Shown in pieces: positions 7,877 to 11,604 of a stretch of 11,604 bases of DNA. Within the stretch, counting starts at the first letter, position 1, and each line of letters opens with the position of its first letter. Source of the DNA: Candidatus Eiseniibacteriota bacterium. GTDB lineage: Bacteria; Joyebacterota; Joyebacteria; Joyebacterales; Joyebacteraceae. The stretch is from positions 1 to 11,604 of the forward strand of contig DAOWER010000027.1 of the NCBI GenBank assembly GCA_030638405.1, given 5' to 3'. The notes beneath the pieces are model-generated. The model saw only the letters and a list, made by a program, of their open reading frames with translations. It did no database searches and was not told where the DNA came from. The position numbers and the translations under genes were made by a program.

Positions 7877-8058
7877 GGTAGGGGATGTGAGCCGCAACGA
7901 GGCCCTCGCTCCACCTTGCTGAACGCAACGGCCGCTCGGTCACGAAACTCCCAGCAGCGGGAATGCAAAGGGGGCTCCGGGATCGAGCGGTCTTTCGATG
8001 TCCGGAGACAACGCCAAGCGGCTCGGGGACAACCACACCGAAGTCTGGAGGAAGCAGA
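7877..8058 (+). promoter_or_regulatory. Leader of the hydro-lyase/lyase operon with a hairpin
   Basis: This 182-nt gap carries no gene and no clear promoter. Its main feature is an imperfect hairpin at 7975-8007. CTCCGG (7975-7980) pairs with CCGGAG (8002-8007), and ATCGA (7982-7986) pairs with TCGAT (7995-7999), closing an 8-nt loop. It ends 39 nt before the ribosome binding site at 8047. CCGCTCG (7932-7938) could alternatively pair with CGAGCGG (7984-7990), which would break the hairpin, so two exclusive folds are possible. A regulatory role is inference. Confidence 0.35.
8047..8054 (+). promoter_or_regulatory. Ribosome binding site fixing a TTG start
   Basis: GGAGGAAG at 8047-8054 has its GGAGG core 7 nt before the TTG at 8059. 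An in-frame ATG at 7963 would add 32 residues that do not resemble the family, and it has only a poor ribosome binding site. The protein reading M-G-A-T-I-I-E-K-I from the TTG matches the usual start of LeuC-type proteins (M-x-x-T-I-x-E-K-I). Confidence 0.75.
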
Positions 8059-9876
8059 TTGGGAGCGACCATAATAGAGAAGATCGTTGGGGCACACGCC
8101 GGGCGGGATGTCGCCCCGGGCGACACCGTTGACGTCGTGATCGACGCTCGCGTCGCGAGGGACTTCGGTGGCGCCAACGTGGTGAAGAACATCGAGGAGC
8201 ACGGGCTGGTTGTGGACGACGCCGGGAAGACGTACTTCACGTTCGACTGCAATCCCGGGGGTTCGGACCAGAAGTATGCGGCGAACCAGCAGGTCTGCCG
8301 TGGCTTCGCGCGGGCGCGGGACATATCGATCTACGATGTCAACGCTGGCATCGGGACACACCTCGCCATCGACGAGGGACTGGTCGGCCCGGGCGGGACG
8401 ATCGTCTCGACCGACTCGCACGCGAACATCCTCGGGGCCATCGGCGCGTTCGGGCAGGGGATGGGAGACCAGGACATCGCGAGCGCATGGGCGCACGGCA
8501 AGGTCTGGTTCAACGTCCCCAAGTCCATGCGCATCTTCCTTGAAGGCAGGCCCGGTCCTCAAGCGACGCCGAAGGACATCGTCCTTGCGTGCCTCAGGCA
8601 CTTCCACGCGAGCGGACTCCTGGGCTACGCCGCGGAGTACTATGGAGACGTCGTCGACTCGCTTTCGCTCGACGCCCGCATCACCATTGCGTCCATGGCG
8701 ACTGAGATGGGTGGGATCATCACCTTCTTCCCCCCAAGTGACGAGGTCATCGAGTACTGCCGTGCCGCGGGGGCGACTTCGTTCACGCCCGCGTTCGCGG
8801 ACTCGGACGCCCGCTATGATGCGGAGGTCCACGTGGACATCGACGGGCTCGTGCCGCTCATCGCGCGGCCCGGTCACCCGGACGACGTTGTCGAGGTCAG
8901 CGAGGCCGCGGGAAGGAAGATCGACTCGGCCTTCATAGGTTCCTGCACGAACGGGCGCTACTCGGATATGGCCGCGGCCGCGGAGGTCCTCAAGGACCGT
9001 AAGGTCGCGCCTGGCGTGGTTCTCAAAATAGTGCCCGCGACCGACACGGTCTGGCAGAAGTGCCTGGCAGAGGGGATCATCGAGACCTTCAAGTCCGCCG
9101 GCGTTCTGGTGGGCAATGCGGGCTGCGCGGGCTGTGCCGCGGGACAGCTCGGTCAGAACGGACCGGGCGAGGTGACGATCAGCACGGGCAACCGCAACTA
9201 CCCGGGAAAGCAGGGCAAGGGTGAGGTCTACCTGGCGTCTCCGGCGACCGCGGCCGCATCGGCCGTGGCCGGCCAGATAGCGACGACGGACAGCATCCCT
9301 GATACGCCATCGGTCTTCATGCCGGATCCGGAACTGGTGAGCGCACATCCCGCGGTCGCGGCTTCCGGCGGGGCCTCGGGTGGGCGACCGACGGTCGTCA
9401 AGGGCAGGGTGTGGATCGTCGACAAGGACAACATCGACACGGACATGATCTTCCACAACCGGCATCTGGCCATCACGGACATCACGGAGATGGGGCAGCA
9501 CACGTTCGGCAATCTCCCGGGCTGGGAGAACTTCCCGAGCGACGCCGCGCCTGGCGACATCGTGGTGGTCGGCTCGAACTTCGGCTGCGGGAGCTCGCGC
9601 CAGCAGGCCGTGGACTGCTTCACGAGCCTCGGTGTCTCGCTTCTCATAGCCGAGTCGTTCGGCGCCATCTACGAGCGGAACGCGATCAACGCCGGGATGC
9701 CGATAATGGCGGCCGATCTGTCGGGCGCGGGTGCCAAGAGTGGTGACGAGATTGAGGTCGATCTGACGACCGGGAAGATCAAACACCCGGCGTCGGGCAA
9801 GGTGTTCGAGGGCAGGCCGTTCTCGGACGTGCAGATGGAGATATATCAGCGAGGCGGTCTGTTGGCGGCAGCGTAG
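8059..9876 (+). CDS. Single-chain aconitase-superfamily hydro-lyase (LeuC-LeuD fusion type)
   Basis: The 605-aa enzyme should carry a [4Fe-4S] cluster and catalyse reversible (de)hydration of a di- or tricarboxylic acid. Residues ~1-425 are LeuC-like: start M-G-A-T-I-I-E-K-I, STDSH near residue 115, and cluster ligands C296 (GSCTNGR) and C356/C359 (AGCAGC). An Ala/Gly/Pro-rich linker leads to a LeuD-like swivel domain (~447-605) with NIDTDMIF, the active-site signature GCGSSRQQA (S512, S513, R514) and RNAINAGMP. Usual LeuC/LeuD proteins are separate chains. The usual D-H-x-x-P region of LeuC reads FDCNPGGSDQK, the substrate-loop position reads HLAI instead of YLRT or YLVM, and SDSHT-type motifs read TDSHA, so the substrate is uncertain. 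Its place directly before citrate-lyase-like genes favours aconitase or mesaconase over isopropylmalate isomerase. TTG start; next gene 99 nt downstream. Confidence 0.88.
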   Translation: MGATIIEKIVGAHAGRDVAPGDTVDVVIDARVARDFGGANVVKNIEEHGLVVDDAGKTYFTFDCNPGGSDQKYAANQQVCRGFARARDISIYDVNAGIGTHLAIDEGLVGPGGTIVSTDSHANILGAIGAFGQGMGDQDIASAWAHGKVWFNVPKSMRIFLEGRPGPQATPKDIVLACLRHFHASGLLGYAAEYYGDVVDSLSLDARITIASMATEMGGIITFFPPSDEVIEYCRAAGATSFTPAFADSDARYDAEVHVDIDGLVPLIARPGHPDDVVEVSEAAGRKIDSAFIGSCTNGRYSDMAAAAEVLKDRKVAPGVVLKIVPATDTVWQKCLAEGIIETFKSAGVLVGNAGCAGCAAGQLGQNGPGEVTISTGNRNYPGKQGKGEVYLASPATAAASAVAGQIATTDSIPDTPSVFMPDPELVSAHPAVAASGGASGGRPTVVKGRVWIVDKDNIDTDMIFHNRHLAITDITEMGQHTFGNLPGWENFPSDAAPGDIVVVGSNFGCGSSRQQAVDCFTSLGVSLLIAESFGAIYERNAINAGMPIMAADLSGAGAKSGDEIEVDLTTGKIKHPASGKVFEGRPFSDVQMEIYQRGGLLAAA

Positions 9877-9889
9877 GATCCGTCGATCG

Positions 9890-9913
9890 GGCTGCACTCC
9901 CGGGCAGGCAGCC
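9890..9913 (+). other. Intercistronic hairpin 1
   Basis: GGCTGC (9890-9895) pairs with GCAGCC (9908-9913) around a 12-nt loop, 13 nt after the hydro-lyase stop codon. No T-tract follows, so it is more likely an mRNA stability or processing element than a terminator, if it has a role. Confidence 0.3.
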
Positions 9914-9942
9914 ACGGAGTTGCACATCCAGCTGGCGGGGAA

Positions 9943-9960
9943 CTGCAGAGAGGTCTGCAG
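9943..9960 (+). promoter_or_regulatory. Hairpin abutting the ribosome binding site of the CitD-CitE gene
   Basis: CTGCAGA (9943-9949) pairs perfectly with TCTGCAG (9954-9960) around a GAGG loop. The stem ends at the base before the strong Shine-Dalgarno sequence at 9961. It would leave that site exposed while protecting or marking the 5' side, a layout seen at processing sites and in translational tuning between operon genes. The role is inferred. Confidence 0.4.
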
Positions 9961-9970
9961 GGAAGGAGGA
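9961..9970 (+). promoter_or_regulatory. Strong ribosome binding site fixing a GTG start
   Basis: GGAAGGAGGA at 9961-9970 contains AAGGAGG, an almost perfect anti-16S match, and is spaced 5 nt from GTG at 9976. It supports translation from the start of the CitD-like domain, so the carrier and lyase domains are made as one chain. Confidence 0.75.
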
Positions 9971-9975
9971 GCGCT

Positions 9976-11202
9976 GTGAGCACAACCGGTCAGGCGGGCC
10001 GAAGGGGAGACAGGGTCCGCTCGGACTGCTGGATCTCCGTCGAGCTCAAGGAGAGCGGCGGCATCAGCGTTGCCGTCAAGAGCCGGGTCCAGTCGATGTA
10101 CGGCGCGTCGATTCTGGAGTCCGTCGAGCAGGGGCTCGAGGCGCTAGGTGTTGAGCAGGCCGTCGTAGAGGTGGTGGATGCGGGCGCGGTTCCGTTCCTC
10201 ATCTGGGCGAGGCTGGAGGCCGCGGTCAAGGCCGCGAACCCAGGTATCACGGCGGAGCTCCTGCCCGAGGTGAAGGAGTCCACGCTGTACGGGACGACCC
10301 GCGACCGGTTCCGCAGGTCGAGGCTGTATCTCCCGGGCGACCAGGTGAAGCTGATGCTGAACGCAGGTATCCACGGTCCCGACGGCGTGATCATCGACCT
10401 GGAGGACAGCGTCGCGCACTCCCAGAAGGAAGCGGCGCGCTTCGTGGTGCGGAACGTCCTCCGCTCGGTCGACTTTTTCGGCGCCGAGAGGATGGTTCGC
10501 ATCAACCAGATTCCGGACGGGCTGGACGATCTTCCGTTTCTCGTCCCGCACAACGTCCACATCATCCTGATACCCAAGTGCGAGAGCGCGGACGACGTCA
10601 AGGCCGTGGATGCGCGGGTGCAGAAGATCCGGGCGGAGAAGAACGTCGCGAACGAAGTCTTCCTCATGCCCATCGTCGAGAGCGCGCTCGGGTGCTTCAA
10701 CGCATACGAGATCGCCTCGGCCTCTCCGAGCGTGGTCGCCCTGACCATCGGGCTCGAGGACTACACGGCCGACATAGGCACGCAGCGCACCAACGAGGGC
10801 CGCGAGAGCTTCTGGGCGCGGTCGCAGGTCGTGAACGCGGCCCGTGCGGCCCACGTCCAGCCGATAGACACGGTCTTCTCGGACGTGACCGACATGGAAG
10901 GCCTGATGGCGAGCGTGGTCGAGGCCAAGGGCCTGGGCTTCGACGGCAAGGGCTGCATTCACCCGAGACAGATAGAGGTGATCCACCGGGGATTCGCGCC
11001 GGGCGATGGCGAGGTCGAGAAGGCCACGCGCATCGTGGTCGCCTTCGAGAAGGCAGAGGCCGAAGGACTCGGAGTCGTGTCGCTCGGCAGCAAGATGATA
11101 GACCCGCCGGTGGTCAAGCGAGCATTGAGGACGGTCGAGCTGGCCGTCGCTTCAGGTGTCCTGTCGGAGACCTGGCGCGAGGGAGGAGGGGAAGATGCCT
11201 GA
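9976..11202 (+). CDS. Fused citrate (or citramalate) lyase acyl-carrier and beta subunit, CitD-CitE type
   Basis: The 408-aa product joins two normally separate subunits. Residues ~11-90 align by eye with CitD, the gamma subunit that holds the phosphoribosyl-dephospho-CoA arm (SVQSMYGA-like start of a helix, then LGVEQAVVEVVDAGA, then a final ARLEAAVKAA helix). Residues ~113-395 are a CitE/HpcH-type TIM-barrel lyase: R113-R114-S-R-L-Y-L-P-G, D141-L-E143-D-S-V, R175-I-N, I-P-K201-C-E203, P-I-V-E235, GLEDYTADIG and GKGCIHPRQ. CitE cleaves citryl- or citramalyl-thioester to acetyl-thioester plus oxaloacetate or pyruvate. In the known carriers recalled, the attachment serine lies two residues before an Asp (E-S-S-D or E-S-G-D). 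Here the sequence is V14-R15-S16-D17, so the serine is displaced by one or absent. It follows the hydro-lyase gene and overlaps the alpha-subunit gene by 8 nt, consistent with one complex made from one operon. Confidence 0.85.
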   Translation: MSTTGQAGRRGDRVRSDCWISVELKESGGISVAVKSRVQSMYGASILESVEQGLEALGVEQAVVEVVDAGAVPFLIWARLEAAVKAANPGITAELLPEVKESTLYGTTRDRFRRSRLYLPGDQVKLMLNAGIHGPDGVIIDLEDSVAHSQKEAARFVVRNVLRSVDFFGAERMVRINQIPDGLDDLPFLVPHNVHIILIPKCESADDVKAVDARVQKIRAEKNVANEVFLMPIVESALGCFNAYEIASASPSVVALTIGLEDYTADIGTQRTNEGRESFWARSQVVNAARAAHVQPIDTVFSDVTDMEGLMASVVEAKGLGFDGKGCIHPRQIEVIHRGFAPGDGEVEKATRIVVAFEKAEAEGLGVVSLGSKMIDPPVVKRALRTVELAVASGVLSETWREGGGEDA

Positions 11203-11604
11203 GCAGAAACTCGTGAAGAACGCCGCCGGGCGCATGGTCCCGACCGAGATCAACGGCAGGGAGGCCATTCCGTACAAGGGCGTGGCCAAGCACCGCCCGA
11301 CAGGAACGAAGGCCGCGCCTGCCCTTTCCACCGTCATGGACTACCCGGACAACGGCGACAAGACCGTCCCGGACATCAAGGCGGCGCTCAAGGCAGCAGG
11401 TCTTAAAGATGGCATGACCGTCTCGACGCACCACCATCTCCGGAACGGCGACTTCGTCGCGAACGCGGTCTTCGACGCCGCGGCGGAGCTGGGCGTCAAG
11501 GACCTCATGTGGTTCCCGTCCGCTTCGTTCCCGTGCCACGCGCCCATCATCGAGCACATGAAGAACGGCGTCGTGCACCACATCGAGGGCAGCATGAACG
11601 GCCC
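11195..11604 (+). CDS. citF: Citrate (or citramalate) lyase alpha subunit, CitF-type CoA-transferase (5' part)
   Basis: ATG at 11195 lies inside the end of the CitD-CitE gene, with GGGAGGAGGG at 11181-11190 as ribosome binding site. 136 codons are present before the window ends. From about residue 72 on, the sequence follows the CitF pattern closely: GLKDGMTVSTHHH, then R-N-G-D-F-V-A-N, then S-F-P-C-H-A-P-I-I-E-H, then NGVVHHIEGSMNG. CitF transfers the acetyl-carrier thioester from acetate to citrate (or citramalate), priming it for cleavage by the beta subunit. Full-length CitF proteins are about 500 residues, so roughly a quarter is visible. The first ~70 residues are the variable N-terminal part. 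The 8-nt overlap suggests translational coupling. Whether accessory genes (CitC ligase, CitX/CitG prosthetic-group enzymes) follow cannot be seen. Confidence 0.85.
   Translation, partial: MPEQKLVKNAAGRMVPTEINGREAIPYKGVAKHRPTGTKAAPALSTVMDYPDNGDKTVPDIKAALKAAGLKDGMTVSTHHHLRNGDFVANAVFDAAAELGVKDLMWFPSASFPCHAPIIEHMKNGVVHHIEGSMNG

Noticed and set aside
6527..7897. 456-codon open frame on the minus strand opposite the 300-aa secreted protein.
   Set aside because: It overlaps a plus-strand gene with signal peptide, promoter and ribosome binding site, and also the start of the kinase. The translation shows no domain.
7963..8058. ATG start 32 codons upstream of the hydro-lyase.
   Set aside because: The extra residues do not resemble the family start, and they cover the leader hairpin and the strong ribosome binding site of the TTG start.
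8059..9876. Calling the hydro-lyase 3-isopropylmalate dehydratase (leuCD) outright.
   Set aside because: The LeuC/LeuD resemblance is clear, but there are no leucine-pathway neighbours, the substrate-loop motifs differ and the next genes are citrate-lyase-like.
7615..9927. Long open frame on the minus strand (770 codons) opposite the hydro-lyase gene.
   Set aside because: It is the antisense shadow of a G+C-rich coding region: low-complexity Arg/Val/Asp/His-rich translation, no family resemblance, and it runs across two real genes and their spacer.

Overview
The window is G+C-rich DNA, with third codon positions mostly G or C, from a bacterium. Two complete predicted secreted proteins, and the last codons of a third at the left edge, end in an Ig-like C-terminal domain of the FlgD / type-A sorting kind (PNPFNP or PNPYR near its start, VYFYRI or VYIFQV near its end, then a lysine-ended tail). 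That architecture in high-GC DNA is typical of FCB-group candidate phyla (Krumholzibacteriota, Eisenbacteria, Latescibacterota and relatives). The phylum assignment is inference. No rRNA, tRNA, mobile element or CRISPR array was seen.

Layout. 1-23: tail of an upstream gene, + strand. 24-562: non-coding, opening with a run of hairpins that ends in an 11-bp terminator-like stem (158-183). 563-3415 (+): 950-aa secreted multidomain protein. 3416-3630: short convergent gap with two strong hairpins. 6555-3631 (-): 974-aa soluble hybrid histidine kinase (three PAS, GAF, HisKA, HATPase, receiver). 6556-6973: divergent intergenic region with a plausible sigma-70 promoter facing right. 6974-7876 (+): 300-aa secreted protein with an FlgD-like tail. 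8059-11604 (+): a metabolic operon running off the right edge.

The operon is the most interesting part. It holds (i) a single-chain aconitase-superfamily hydro-lyase in which LeuC-like and LeuD-like parts are fused, starting at TTG; (ii) a fusion of the citrate lyase acyl-carrier subunit (CitD-like) to the lyase beta subunit (CitE-like), starting at GTG; (iii) the first 136 codons of a citrate lyase alpha subunit (CitF-like CoA-transferase), overlapping the previous gene by 8 nt. Together they would isomerise or hydrate a tricarboxylic or methyl-branched dicarboxylic acid and cleave it to acetate plus an oxoacid. Two readings fit. One is aconitase plus citrate lyase. The other is mesaconase plus citramalate lyase, as in the methylaspartate route of glutamate fermentation. 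The sequence does not decide, but the hydro-lyase departs from canonical LeuC/aconitase at active-site motifs, and the carrier-domain serine appears shifted, so the module deserves a close look.
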